A stretch of 64,000 nt of DNA from Burkholderia plantarii (GCF_001411805.1 NZ_CP007212.1:124001-188000); one strand, 5' to 3'; counted from the stretch's first letter, positions 17,702-27,610 are shown. Notes: generated by a model from the sequence alone, not told the origin. Translations and numbers: made by a program.

Positions 17702-18897
17702 AGCGATATCTGGCCGGCTTGACGGCGCTGTTGATCCTGACCGGCACGGGTACGCGCCACGCCGAGGCGTCCGACCTGACGATCAGCGCGAGCTACCGCG
17801 GCAACCTTGCGCAAACGAACGGCCATCTCACCAACACGACGCCGCAGAGCGGCATGTGCGTCGATCATCCGCAAGCGTGCCCGCCGGGCAGCTTCAGCCT
17901 GCTGTTTCCGTGGGCCGGCAACGCCGGCGGCCATCTCGGCGTGAAGCTGCTGTCGAAGGACCCGCGGGCCCCGTTCGAGGACCGTTTCTATATTGGCTTC
18001 AACGTCCCGTCGTTTACCTTCATCACGGTGGCGGACGATGCCGGCTTCACGCGTTCGCTCAACTTCGAGGTGACGTCGATCGGCCTGTCCGCCAACCGGT
18101 TTCCGGCGTCGCCGACCGCCTCGATCGGGCATTCGGGCTGCGACTTCATGGGCGGCACCGCGTGGGGGCAGTCGCCGTTCTACGCGATGTTCAAAAGCGC
18201 GAGCAGCGGATATTGCGTCTACTACGGGCCGCCGCAACCGGGCCTCGATTCGGTGGAAATCGGCGACGTCAGCTTCAGCTATCGGCTCACGCTCGATCAG
18301 CCGTGGACGTGGCGTCCCGGCATCTATCGGGGCAGCTACCTCTATCGGTTCGGCCCGGGTAACAACCTCGATTTCGGCCGGAATTTCCAGGGCAACACCG
18401 ACGATGTCATGCTGCATTTCGTGGTGTCGGTCGAGCCGGACATGTACGTCCACTTCCTGAGGGACGGCAACTGGAACGCCCTCACCGTCGAGATGGAGCC
18501 GATGGGCGGCTGGCTCGCCTGGCAGAGCGAGATGCCGCCCGTATTGACGGGCAGCACCTGGTTCGATTTCGGCACGCGCGGGCCGGTGTCGATCAGCATG
18601 GCCTGCGCCTACCCGGTCGGCGACGGGTGCGGCATCGCGCAGAACGACACCAGCCCTGCGCTGGGCGTCGACGTGCTGCTGACCGATGCCGGCCTGACGG
18701 ACGACACGGGCCGCCAGGCCATCGACAGCCGTCTGACCCAGGCGCCGCGCGTGTTCACGCCGGTTTCAGCGCAGGGCAGCGGCATCCGGCAGGCACGCCT
18801 GACGTTTCGCACCTCGGCCGGTACGACCGGCCGGATGCGGCGCGGAGAAAGCTATTACGGCTTGTTGATTCTCACCTTCGATTCCGGCGTCGACTAG
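17692..18897 (+). CDS. cblD: CblD/CfaE-type fimbrial initiator and tip protein
   Basis: A 401-aa minor pilin that starts assembly and probably binds the target surface. The signal peptide ends near RHAEA, followed by SDLTISASYRG. The body contains six or more Cys (for example SGMCVDHPQACPPGSF, SGCDFMGG and ACPVGDGC-like spacing), fitting a disulfide-stabilised adhesin domain. The C-terminus SYYGLLILTFDSGVD resembles the pilin-fold domain that is completed by donor-strand exchange. It is the last gene of the operon. The receptor cannot be deduced. Confidence 0.8.
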   Translation: MSMKRYLAGLTALLILTGTGTRHAEASDLTISASYRGNLAQTNGHLTNTTPQSGMCVDHPQACPPGSFSLLFPWAGNAGGHLGVKLLSKDPRAPFEDRFYIGFNVPSFTFITVADDAGFTRSLNFEVTSIGLSANRFPASPTASIGHSGCDFMGGTAWGQSPFYAMFKSASSGYCVYYGPPQPGLDSVEIGDVSFSYRLTLDQPWTWRPGIYRGSYLYRFGPGNNLDFGRNFQGNTDDVMLHFVVSVEPDMYVHFLRDGNWNALTVEMEPMGGWLAWQSEMPPVLTGSTWFDFGTRGPVSISMACAYPVGDGCGIAQNDTSPALGVDVLLTDAGLTDDTGRQAIDSRLTQAPRVFTPVSAQGSGIRQARLTFRTSAGTTGRMRRGESYYGLLILTFDSGVD

Positions 18898-19404
18898 CGC
18901 CGGCCGATTGTTTCGGGTTCGAGCCGATCGGCGCGCCGCGTCGCCACTTTTCCGTAACGGCGCGGCCGGCCGTTGCGGGGCATGGCGCGGCCGCGCGTCA
19001 TGCCGCCGGTTCGCTTCGCGCCGATGCGGAAGGGTTCGCATCGGCCGCGCGCGCGGCTTCGCGCTTCATGAGACGCTCCGACCTGCCTGGCCACGCCAAC
19101 AGGGGATTACGTTCACGGGGTGCATGCGAACGGCTCGCGTCGGGACGAACCATCAACCACCGACGCTTCACACCACAGCCTCGCCGCAAAACAAAACGAG
19201 AACGCCAGCAACGGCTGCCAAGGCAAGTTTCACCTCGCCACCGACCGGTCGCGGGTGCCGTCGCGCACCCGCGCGGGCCGGCGCGCGAGCGTGGTAACGG
19301 CCTCACCTCGCCCGTTCCGGCTTGATGGATCGCGCACCAGCCAGGTGCGCATCCGGTTTCCCGTTGGTCATTCGAAAGCGAAACGTCATGCACGTGACAC
19401 GAAT

Positions 19405-19420
19405 CCGCAAACGTTTGGCC
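19405..19420. promoter_or_regulatory. PurR/LacI-type operator-like palindrome 1
   Basis: CCGCAAACGTTTGGCC: the core GCAAACGTTTG is an almost perfect inverted repeat about a central CG, the pattern bound by PurR/LacI-family regulators. It lies about 310 bases upstream of the GH2/GH64 gene and 123 bases from the second copy, centre to centre. The cognate regulator is not evident in the window. Confidence 0.5.
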
Positions 19421-19527
19421 CGATTGCCGGGTATTTTAGGGTTGCAAGGGTTTACACCTACCTAATTTGGGAGATTGAGGCCGTTATCCCCTGCTGATGC
19501 CAGATGAGGGTCATCCCCTATTTGGCG

Positions 19528-19543
19528 ACGAAAACGTTTGCCA
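19528..19543. promoter_or_regulatory. PurR/LacI-type operator-like palindrome 2
   Basis: ACGAAAACGTTTGCCA carries the same AAACGTTT core as site 1, about 190 bases before the start codon at 19732. Two copies with the same axis and flanking bases in an otherwise dissimilar sequence make chance unlikely, and the pair suggests looping or cooperative binding. Confidence 0.5.
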
Positions 19544-19731
19544 TCCGTCCGTGATGAACGGTCGACGGGTAGCGAGGCGGGGTAACGGGGTAATGGGGAA
19601 AGGGTGCGCGGTGGCGTGCGGGTCGATCGGCCCGGGCGTTCGCGCGCGCCCGGCACATGGGGGGGCGCGCCCGGTTCGGGCGGCCCGGGTGCAAGACATA
19701 CGCAAAACGGAAAAAACTGGGGAAACTCAAC

Positions 19732-22700
19732 ATGCGCAAGAATGTTAGGCATTCAGCCTGGCAGGGTGCGGGCTTGTTGCTCCTGTTATGGGGGCTATTC
19801 CTGCTCTCCGCGGTGCATGCGCGAGCGGCCGTCAAGCTGCCGCCAAGCAATCACATCCGGATCAATCTGGGTGCGACGCCGTGGAAATACATCAAGGACG
19901 TCGACAACCCGAATTCGATGCAGCCGTCGTTCGACGATTCGAAGTGGCAGTCGATCGGCGTGCCGCAGACGCCCGCCGACAACGACACCTTCATCAATCT
20001 CGAGTCGGGCGGCGGCCAGGGCCAGCTGACCGGCAACACCAACTGGTATCGCAAGCACTTCACGCTCGATCCGTCGTATGGGCCGGATCAGCTGAACCGC
20101 AAGATCCTGGTCGAGTTCGAAGGCGCGCATACCGGCGTGCAGGTCTACATCAACGGCCACTTCATCCCGGGCAACAGCCAGGTGCAGGCGAACTCGCAGG
20201 CCACGCACGTGATCGGCTTCATCCCGTTCATCGTCGACATCACGCCCTACGTCCAGTTCAAGGACGCCAACGGCAATCCGGTCGACAACGTGCTGGCGGT
20301 GAAGGTCTCGCGCGGCGACAAGTTCTTCGAATCGCCGAGCTTCTCCGGCGCGTTCCGCTTCGGCCAGGACGACACGGGCCTGTTCCGGCCGGTGTGGATG
20401 CACATCACCGACCGCGTCCACATTCCCGAGAACATCTACGCGGTGCTGAACACCTGGGGCACCTACGTGTCGACGGTGTCGGCCAACGACGCCTCGGCCA
20501 CCATCCGCGTGCAGACCAACGTGCTCAACGAGTATTCGTCGAGCCAGCCGGTCACGCTGACGACGCAGATCGTCGACGCGGCCGGCAACGTCGTGGCCAC
20601 CGCGCAGGACAGCAGGACGATCCCGGCCAACAGCTCGGGGCCGCTCAATCCGACGCTGTTCGACCAGGTGCTGACGGTGAACAACCCGACGCTCTGGTAT
20701 CCGAACAACAGCACGTTCGGCCATCCGTACATGTACCGCGTGATCCACTCGGTCAGCATGAACGGCGTGGTGGTGGACACCAAGGAGAGCCCGCTCGGCA
20801 TCCGCACCATCACCTGGGACCGCAACCTGCCCGTGATCAACGGCCACGAGCACTTCCTGTGGGGTGCCTCGGGCCGCTACGACTACCCGGCGCTCGGCTC
20901 GGCCGTGCCGCCGGACCTGCAATGGCAGGATCTCTCGCTGCTCGCGCAGGCGGGCGGCAGCTCGTATCGCCCCGGCCATTCGAGCCAGGGCCGCGAGTGG
21001 CTCGACGCCGCCGACGAGTACGGCATCATGATGCTGCAGCCCAGCGGCGACGGCGAGAACGGCTTCAGCGCGCTCTGCACCTCGGCCGGCCAGGGCAACT
21101 GCGTGACGCAGGACAACGTCACGCTGAAGGAAGAGCTGCATCGCGACATGATCATCCATGACCGCAACCATCCGTCGGTGCTCGCGTGGGAGGCGAACAA
21201 CGGCAAGATGGACGAGGGCATCGCGCAGCAGTTGAAGCAGATCTCGCGTCAGTGGGACCCGGTCAACACGCGCGCCCAGGCCGACCGCACGCCGGATCCG
21301 GCCAACGGCGACATCCTCGGCTGCAGCGGCCAGGGTTGCGACATCAACGTCAAGCAGACCTACCCGAACTCGCCGGCCTACGGCTCCGAGTACTGGGGCG
21401 ACGGTCTCGGCCGCTGGAAGTACGACTTCGAGATCCAGTTCGCGGCGTCCTACATCCGCGACTGGGTGCATAGCGTCGCCGGCAAGTCGTTCGGCATCGC
21501 GCACTGGTATCTGGCCGACACGCCGGGCGAAATCAACACCCAGACCGACGGCACGCCGAACAACGAAGTGCGTTCGAACGGCGCGTCGATGATGGACTGG
21601 AACCGCCTGCCGCGCCTGATCTACTACATCTACGAGGCGATCTGGACGCCGTACCAGATCAAGCCGGTGGTCAAGCTCGCACATACCTGGAACCGCTCGG
21701 GCACGGTGCGCGTGAACGCGTTCAGCAACTGCCCGTCGGTGCAGCTGCGCCTGAACGGCCAGCTGATCGGCGGCGCGCAGGCGCCGAACGCGGTGAACTC
21801 GGATCCGTCCGCGGACATCACGCAGAACACCACGCTGCTGCCGGGCCAGGTCCACTGGGACAACATCACGTTCCAGCCGGGCACGCTGGTGGCCGAGTGC
21901 CTGAACGAGAACCTGCAGGTCGCCGCCACCGACACGCTGGTGACGGCCGGCCCCGCCGACCATCTGGTGCTGACGGTCGATCCGCAGATCACCAAGCCGG
22001 ACGGCGACCAGTTCCAGCTCACCGCCAACGGCACCGACGCGGCCACGCTGACGGCCAAGGTGGTCGACGCGCAGGGCAACCTGGTGCCGGACGCGGCCCA
22101 GACGCTGACCTTCAGCGTCAGCGGCCCGGGCACCTATCGCGGCGGCTCGGACCACTACGTGAACGACAACCAGCCGCAGGGCTGGCACGCGCCGGGCGAT
22201 CCGAACCTGTCCGCCGAAGGCGGCATGGCAAAGATCGCGGTGCGCACCCAGTTCGCCACGGGCACCGTGCAGGTGACGGTCAGCTCGCCGAACCTCGGCA
22301 GCGCCAACGCCTCGTTCAACGTGGTGCCGGCCGTCGACGCGCAGGGCTTCAACGGCACCGGCACCACCGTCGGCCAGCAGGACCAGCAGGCACCGCAGAT
22401 CGTCACGCAGCCGGCCGACCAGGTCGTCACGCTCGGCCAGACCGGCACCTTCACGGTGCTGACGGCCGGCGCCACGCCGATCTCGTACCAGTGGCTGAAG
22501 AACGGCACGCCGATTTCGGGCGCGACGAGCTACAGCTACACCACGCCGGCGCTGCAGCAGGGCGACAACAACGCGACCTTCAGCGTGGAAGTCAGCAACA
22601 CGATCGGCCACGTCAGCTCGCGCAACGCGGTGGTCACGCTGGTGCAGCCGGCCGCGCCGCAGATCGTCACGGCGCCGCTCGCGAAGAACATCACCGCGGG

Positions 22701-25700
22701 CCAGAGCGCCGAGTTCACGGTGCAGGCCTCGGGCTCGCCGGTGCTGTCGTACCAGTGGCTCAAGAACGGCGCGCCGATCGACGGGGCCACCTCGCCCGTC
22801 TACGACACGCCGGTGATGGCCGTGACCGACAGCGGCACGCTGTACAGCGTCACGATCACCAACAGCGCGGGCAGCATCACGTCCACGGCGGTGAAGCTGA
22901 CCGTGAACGTGGCCACGCCGCCCGTGATCGTCTCGGACCTGACCGACCAGAGCGTGCCGTTCGGCCAGAGCGTGACGTTCAGCATCAGCGCGAACGGCTC
23001 GAACCCGCTCAGCTACCAGTGGACCCACAACGGCCTGCCGGTCGGCGACAACTCCGCCAGCTACCTGATCACGCAGGCGCAGTCGAGCGACGCGGGCAGC
23101 TACGCGGTGACCATCACCAACAGCGCCGGCAGCGTCACGAGCCGCACCGCGACGCTCGACGTGAGCGGCACCGACGCGTCGAATCTCGCGCTGGGCGGCA
23201 TCGCCAAGTCGAGCAGCGACCAGAACGGCGGCCTCGTTGCGGCCAACGCGATCGACGGCTCGATCGGCACGCGCTGGTCGTCGGCGCCGGAAATCGATCC
23301 GTCGTGGCTCGAGGTCGACCTCGGCTCGGTGAAGACCTTCGACAAGGTCGTGCTGGTGTGGGAAAACGCCTACGCCTCGGAATACGACATCCAGGTCTCG
23401 AACGACGAGAAGACCTGGACCACCGTGTTCCCGAACGGCCAGCCCGACGGCGCCGGCAACACCACGGCACCGGTCACGGGCGCGGGCGGCACCGAGACGC
23501 GCTTCTTCGCGAGCACCTCGGCGCGCTACATCCGCATGCTGGGCACCAAGCGCGCCACGCAGTACGGCTACTCGCTGTTCGAGTTCCAGGTGCTCGACGC
23601 GCCGCAGTGCGGCGCCGAGACCGAGCGCTTCACGCCGATCCCGGCGCAGGCCGGCACCTGGCATTCGACCATCCCGGGCCTGCCGGACGGCCCGTTCATC
23701 CCGACCGTGAAGGACAACGTCAGCGGCCTGACCTGGCAGCAGACGTACACCACCTTCGCGGCCGACGGCGCGCAGTTCACGCAGCAGATCGCCGAACAGT
23801 ACTGCCAGTCGATCGGCATGCGCGTGCCGACGCTGAACGAGGCGCTCACCGTGGCGCGCGCGAACTACGCCTCGTGCGCGTTCCCGTCGCCGTGGCGCAC
23901 CTGGACCACCACGCCGGTGCCGAACCTCGCGAACAACGCGTGGCTCGTCGATTCGTCGGGCAAGTCCTGGCCGGGCATCATCAACAACACGCCGGCCTGG
24001 GTGATGTGCGTCTCCGGCCCGACCGTGCCGGCGCCCGTGATCACCGCGCAGCCCGCGGCGCTCACCGCCAGCGAAGGGCAGAGCGCGAAGTTCACGGTGG
24101 CCGTTACCGGCACCGGTCCGCTCGACTACGAGTGGATGCGCAACGGCACGCTGGTCGCGATCACCACGATCCCGTCGTACACCACGCCGGCCCTCACGGT
24201 GGCGGGCGACAACGGCGCGATCTACACGGTCAACGTCAGCAACGCGGGCGGCACCGTGAGCAGCGCGCAGGCGGCGCTGACCGTGGTGGCCGCGAGCACC
24301 GGCACCGGCGGCAACGGCGGCACCGGGGGTAACGGCGGCAACGGCAACACGGGCGGCAATGGCGGCAATGGCGGCAATGGCGGCACCGGCAACAACGGTG
24401 GCGGCACCACCCAGCCGACCACGCCGAGCGCGAACCTGGCGCTCGGCAAGCCGACCACCTCCAGCGGCAACGAGAACGACGGCTTCGGCCCGGCCAACGC
24501 CACCGACGGCAGCACCAACTCGCGCTGGTCGTCGGCGTTCTCCGATCCGCAGTGGCTCGAGGTCGATCTCGGCTCGGTGCAGACCGTCGATCGCGTGGTG
24601 CTGCGCTGGCAGGATTCGTACGGGGTGGACTACAAGATCCAGACCTCGACGGACAACCAGCAGTGGAACGACGCGGTGACCAAAACGGGCGACACGGGCG
24701 GCAACGAGGACCTGCTGTTCCCGGCGCCGGTGCAGGCGCGCTACGTGCGCATGTACGGCACCAAGCGCTCCACGCAGTACGGCTACTCGCTGTTCGAGTT
24801 CGAGGTGTACAACACCGCGAACACGCCGAAGTTCACGCTGACGGCCACCAGCACGGGCAGCGGCACGCTCGCGCCGGCCGGCAACGCCTCGGTGCTGCAG
24901 GGCGGCAGCCAGACGTACCAGTTCGTGCCGGCCACGGGCGCCGCGGTGACGGGCGTGCAGGTCGATGGCCAGGACGTGGGCATCGTCGATCACTACACGT
25001 TCGACAACGTGCTGACCACCCACACGCTGAACGTCGCGTTCGGCTCGGCGGCGGGGGCGGTGAACCTGGCGCTGGGCGCGAAGGCGAGCGCCAGCGGGCT
25101 CGAGAACAACGGCTATCCGGCCTCGAACGCGATCGACGGCGACCTCAACACGCGCTGGTCGTCGAACTTCGCCGACGATGCCTGGATCACGCTCGATCTC
25201 GGCAAGGAAACCGCGTTCAACCGCGTGGTGCTGAACTGGGAGAACGCCTACGGCAAGCAGTACCTGATCCAGGCCTCGCACGACAACGTGGACTGGTCGA
25301 ACACGGTCTACACGCAAAGCGCCGGCAAGGGCGGCATCGAGGACCTGCCGCTGCCCAACACCACCGCACGCTACATCCGCCTGCAAGGGCAGCAGCGCGC
25401 GTCGGGCTACGGCTACTCGCTGTTCGAGTTCGGGGTCTACAACGACCCGGCGCGCGCGTCGAGCGGCACCGGCAACGGCACGGGTACCACCCAGCCGCAG
25501 CCGACGCCGAGCCCGTTCGTCGAGCAGCCCGCCGCGCAGGCGGTGCCGGTGGGGCAGAACGGCCACTTCGCCGTGATGCTCTCGGGCACCGGCTACACGT
25601 ACCAGTGGCTGCTCGGCGGCCAGCCGATCGCCGGCGCGACCAGCCGCACCTATGACACGCCGGCCACCGTCGCCACCGACAGCGGCAAGGTGTACAGCGT

Positions 25701-26907
25701 GGCGGTGACCGGGCCGGACGGCACGGTCACCACCTCGGGCACGGCGACGCTCACGGTCGACACGACGGTACCGAAGTACACCGTCAAGTCGGGCGTGATC
25801 GGCGTGGATCTGGTGAACAACACGCAGGGCACCTACTCGGATGCCCAGGTGTATGTCGCCGTGATCGCGCGCGATCCGGCCACCGGCCAGTTCGCGTGGC
25901 TCAAGCCGGACGGCACGATCGTGGCAGCGACGGTGGCCGACAACGATGCGCCGAACCACCTGACGGCACCGAACGGGCAGAACTACAGCAACTACTTCTT
26001 CACGCTCGCGCAGAGCAAGACGCTGCAGTTGCCGCCGCTGTTCTCGGGCCGGATCTTCGTGTCGCTCGGCTCGCCGCTGTTCATCAAGATCAACACGGAC
26101 GCGGCCGGCAACATCGGCTTCGCCCCGCCCGATCCGAACAACGCCACCGACCCGAGCCTGGGCATCCCGTTCGACTGGTACGAGTTCGCCTACGGCAGCA
26201 ACGGCCTCTGGATCAACACGACGCAGGTCGACGAGTTCGGCTTCCCGCTCACGGAAGACGTCTACTCGGCGAACGGCACCGTGCATCAGCGCACCGGCAT
26301 CACGCAGCGCCGCGCCGACCTGTTCCAGGCGTACACGCACGAAGTGTCGGCGGCGTTCCAGCCGTCGGCGCCGTCGAACTTCCGCATCATGGCCCCGGCG
26401 CACGACTCGTTCGCGGCCGGCAAGGCCAACGGCAACTACTTCGACGGCTACGTCAACGACATGTGGACGTATTACGCCTCGAACGATCTGCCGGTGGTGG
26501 CGGGCGCGCGCGCGTTCGTCGGCCGCGCGTCGGGCACGCAACTGGTGTTCGGCGAGGTCGACCAGCACAACGGCCAGTTCCAGGGCAGCACCTATGCCGT
26601 GAACAAGCCATCCACGCAGGACGTGCTGCTCTGCAACGGCGTGTTCCTCGACGGCGACGGCACGCAGCAGCAGATCGAGGCGCAGATCTGCGCGGCGATC
26701 AACCGCCACGTGATGGGCGACGCGACCAAGTGGAACGTGCCGTCGGCGTACTACGCGGCTTCGCCGTACAACGAGTACGCGCGCTTCTGGCACGACCACG
26801 GCGTCAGCGGTCTCGACTATGGCTTCTCGTTCGACGACGTGAACAACCAGAGCTCGACCGTGAACGTGCCGAATCCGGAGCACGTCGTGCTCGGCATCGG
26901 CTACTGA
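19732..26907 (+). CDS. Giant secreted multimodular glycoside hydrolase (GH2-like and GH64-like)
   Basis: A 2391-aa protein; ATG 19732 is chosen for the GGGGAA site and the signal peptide that follows (GLLLLLWGLFLLSAVHARA). Approximate domains: GH2-type sugar-binding and Ig domains plus TIM barrel (35-735), Ig-like (740-880), three Ig-like repeats ending in YQWLKNG or similar (885-1148), discoidin/F5-8C (1149-1290, SRWSS/TRWSS and YGYSLFEF), DUF1566/Lcl-like (1291-1425), Ig-like (1430-1520), Gly/Asn linker (1523-1560), discoidin (1566-1690), linker domain, discoidin (1776-1905), Ig-like (1928-2015), GH64-like beta-1,3-glucanase (2020-2391, VDEFGFPLT and FDWYEFAYG). It probably degrades a beta-1,3-glucan such as fungal or oomycete wall. 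In the GH2 barrel the segment aligned with the acid/base motif reads WEANNG, so that half may bind and not cut. It has its own terminator and lies beside a secretion operon that may export it. Confidence 0.82.
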   Translation: MRKNVRHSAWQGAGLLLLLWGLFLLSAVHARAAVKLPPSNHIRINLGATPWKYIKDVDNPNSMQPSFDDSKWQSIGVPQTPADNDTFINLESGGGQGQLTGNTNWYRKHFTLDPSYGPDQLNRKILVEFEGAHTGVQVYINGHFIPGNSQVQANSQATHVIGFIPFIVDITPYVQFKDANGNPVDNVLAVKVSRGDKFFESPSFSGAFRFGQDDTGLFRPVWMHITDRVHIPENIYAVLNTWGTYVSTVSANDASATIRVQTNVLNEYSSSQPVTLTTQIVDAAGNVVATAQDSRTIPANSSGPLNPTLFDQVLTVNNPTLWYPNNSTFGHPYMYRVIHSVSMNGVVVDTKESPLGIRTITWDRNLPVINGHEHFLWGASGRYDYPALGSAVPPDLQWQDLSLLAQAGGSSYRPGHSSQGREWLDAADEYGIMMLQPSGDGENGFSALCTSAGQGNCVTQDNVTLKEELHRDMIIHDRNHPSVLAWEANNGKMDEGIAQQLKQISRQWDPVNTRAQADRTPDPANGDILGCSGQGCDINVKQTYPNSPAYGSEYWGDGLGRWKYDFEIQFAASYIRDWVHSVAGKSFGIAHWYLADTPGEINTQTDGTPNNEVRSNGASMMDWNRLPRLIYYIYEAIWTPYQIKPVVKLAHTWNRSGTVRVNAFSNCPSVQLRLNGQLIGGAQAPNAVNSDPSADITQNTTLLPGQVHWDNITFQPGTLVAECLNENLQVAATDTLVTAGPADHLVLTVDPQITKPDGDQFQLTANGTDAATLTAKVVDAQGNLVPDAAQTLTFSVSGPGTYRGGSDHYVNDNQPQGWHAPGDPNLSAEGGMAKIAVRTQFATGTVQVTVSSPNLGSANASFNVVPAVDAQGFNGTGTTVGQQDQQAPQIVTQPADQVVTLGQTGTFTVLTAGATPISYQWLKNGTPISGATSYSYTTPALQQGDNNATFSVEVSNTIGHVSSRNAVVTLVQPAAPQIVTAPLAKNITAGQSAEFTVQASGSPVLSYQWLKNGAPIDGATSPVYDTPVMAVTDSGTLYSVTITNSAGSITSTAVKLTVNVATPPVIVSDLTDQSVPFGQSVTFSISANGSNPLSYQWTHNGLPVGDNSASYLITQAQSSDAGSYAVTITNSAGSVTSRTATLDVSGTDASNLALGGIAKSSSDQNGGLVAANAIDGSIGTRWSSAPEIDPSWLEVDLGSVKTFDKVVLVWENAYASEYDIQVSNDEKTWTTVFPNGQPDGAGNTTAPVTGAGGTETRFFASTSARYIRMLGTKRATQYGYSLFEFQVLDAPQCGAETERFTPIPAQAGTWHSTIPGLPDGPFIPTVKDNVSGLTWQQTYTTFAADGAQFTQQIAEQYCQSIGMRVPTLNEALTVARANYASCAFPSPWRTWTTTPVPNLANNAWLVDSSGKSWPGIINNTPAWVMCVSGPTVPAPVITAQPAALTASEGQSAKFTVAVTGTGPLDYEWMRNGTLVAITTIPSYTTPALTVAGDNGAIYTVNVSNAGGTVSSAQAALTVVAASTGTGGNGGTGGNGGNGNTGGNGGNGGNGGTGNNGGGTTQPTTPSANLALGKPTTSSGNENDGFGPANATDGSTNSRWSSAFSDPQWLEVDLGSVQTVDRVVLRWQDSYGVDYKIQTSTDNQQWNDAVTKTGDTGGNEDLLFPAPVQARYVRMYGTKRSTQYGYSLFEFEVYNTANTPKFTLTATSTGSGTLAPAGNASVLQGGSQTYQFVPATGAAVTGVQVDGQDVGIVDHYTFDNVLTTHTLNVAFGSAAGAVNLALGAKASASGLENNGYPASNAIDGDLNTRWSSNFADDAWITLDLGKETAFNRVVLNWENAYGKQYLIQASHDNVDWSNTVYTQSAGKGGIEDLPLPNTTARYIRLQGQQRASGYGYSLFEFGVYNDPARASSGTGNGTGTTQPQPTPSPFVEQPAAQAVPVGQNGHFAVMLSGTGYTYQWLLGGQPIAGATSRTYDTPATVATDSGKVYSVAVTGPDGTVTTSGTATLTVDTTVPKYTVKSGVIGVDLVNNTQGTYSDAQVYVAVIARDPATGQFAWLKPDGTIVAATVADNDAPNHLTAPNGQNYSNYFFTLAQSKTLQLPPLFSGRIFVSLGSPLFIKINTDAAGNIGFAPPDPNNATDPSLGIPFDWYEFAYGSNGLWINTTQVDEFGFPLTEDVYSANGTVHQRTGITQRRADLFQAYTHEVSAAFQPSAPSNFRIMAPAHDSFAAGKANGNYFDGYVNDMWTYYASNDLPVVAGARAFVGRASGTQLVFGEVDQHNGQFQGSTYAVNKPSTQDVLLCNGVFLDGDGTQQQIEAQICAAINRHVMGDATKWNVPSAYYAASPYNEYARFWHDHGVSGLDYGFSFDDVNNQSSTVNVPNPEHVVLGIGY

Positions 26908-26950
26908 TGCCGCGCGGCCGATGACGGCAGCGGCGCATGCCGCACAGGAC

Positions 26951-26982
26951 GGGCGCCCGGATCGCGGGCGCCCCTCCTTTTT
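26951..26982 (+). terminator. Intrinsic terminator after the GH2/GH64 gene
   Basis: GGGCGCCC (26951-26958) and GGGCGCCC (26966-26973), a self-complementary 8-bp stem with a 7-base loop, followed by CTCCTTTTT. It separates the hydrolase transcript from the secretion operon that starts at 27007. Confidence 0.75.
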
Positions 26983-27006
26983 CGAGATTTTCGTGAAGGA
27001 TGATCG

Positions 27007-27498
27007 ATGAATGACGGGATGGCAGGGATCACGGCGGCGCGGGCCGCGCGGGCGCGCAACGTGCAGGACCGGCGGCACCCGCGGCAGGCGCGACGCGCGG
27101 CACGCGGCTTCACGCTGCTCGAACTGCTGGTGGTGCTGGTCATCATCGGCATGCTGGCGGCGATCGTCGGGCCGCGCTATTTCGCGCAGCTCGGCAAGTC
27201 GCAGGTGACGGTCGCCCGCGCGCAGATCGACGTGCTGACCAAGGCGGTCGACAACTTCCGGCTCGACGTCGGCCGGTTCCCGACCGCCGAGGAAGGGCTG
27301 ACGTCGCTGGTGGTGCGCCCGGCCAGCGCGGACAAGTGGAACGGTCCGTACCTGAAGAAGGAAGTGCCGCTCGATCCGTGGGGCCACCCCTACGTCTACC
27401 AGGTGCCCGGCACCAAGGGCGACTACGCGGTGATCTCGTATGGCCGCGACGGGCAGCCCGGCGGCGCCGGCGAGGATGCCGACATCAGCAGCGAATGA
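27007..27498 (+). CDS. gspG: GspG-like major pseudopilin
   Basis: A 163-aa type II secretion pseudopilin. The class III leader is cleaved in ARG|FTLLELLVVLVIIG (after residue 34) with Glu at mature position 5. Downstream features typical of GspG are NFRLDVGRFPTAEEGL, KWNGPYLKK, PLDPWGHPYVY and a Gly/Asp-rich calcium-loop-like tail (YGRDGQPGGAGEDADISS). The leader is long for the family. It is the first gene of the operon, with an AAGGA site, and sits just after the terminator of the hydrolase gene. Confidence 0.93.
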   Translation: MNDGMAGITAARAARARNVQDRRHPRQARRAARGFTLLELLVVLVIIGMLAAIVGPRYFAQLGKSQVTVARAQIDVLTKAVDNFRLDVGRFPTAEEGLTSLVVRPASADKWNGPYLKKEVPLDPWGHPYVYQVPGTKGDYAVISYGRDGQPGGAGEDADISSE

Positions 27499-27610
27499 CG
27501 CATCGGCGGTCCGCCCTCGGGCGGACCCCGCATCGCGCTGCGTCCCATGAGGTGCAGATGAGGCGCAGCGCCATGCGGCAGGCGGTTCAGACCAAAGGTA
27601 ACGCGGGACC

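Larger units (their letters stand above)
18898..19731. other. Long intergenic region before the GH2/GH64 gene
   Basis: 834 bases with no credible gene; open frames here are Arg-rich shadows. The half nearest the next gene is less GC-rich and carries two PurR/LacI-type palindromes (19405-19420 and 19528-19543). Between them lies a weak promoter-like pair TTGCAA and TAATTT with a 15-base spacer around 19442-19468. No terminator was found after the fimbrial operon. Confidence 0.5.
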
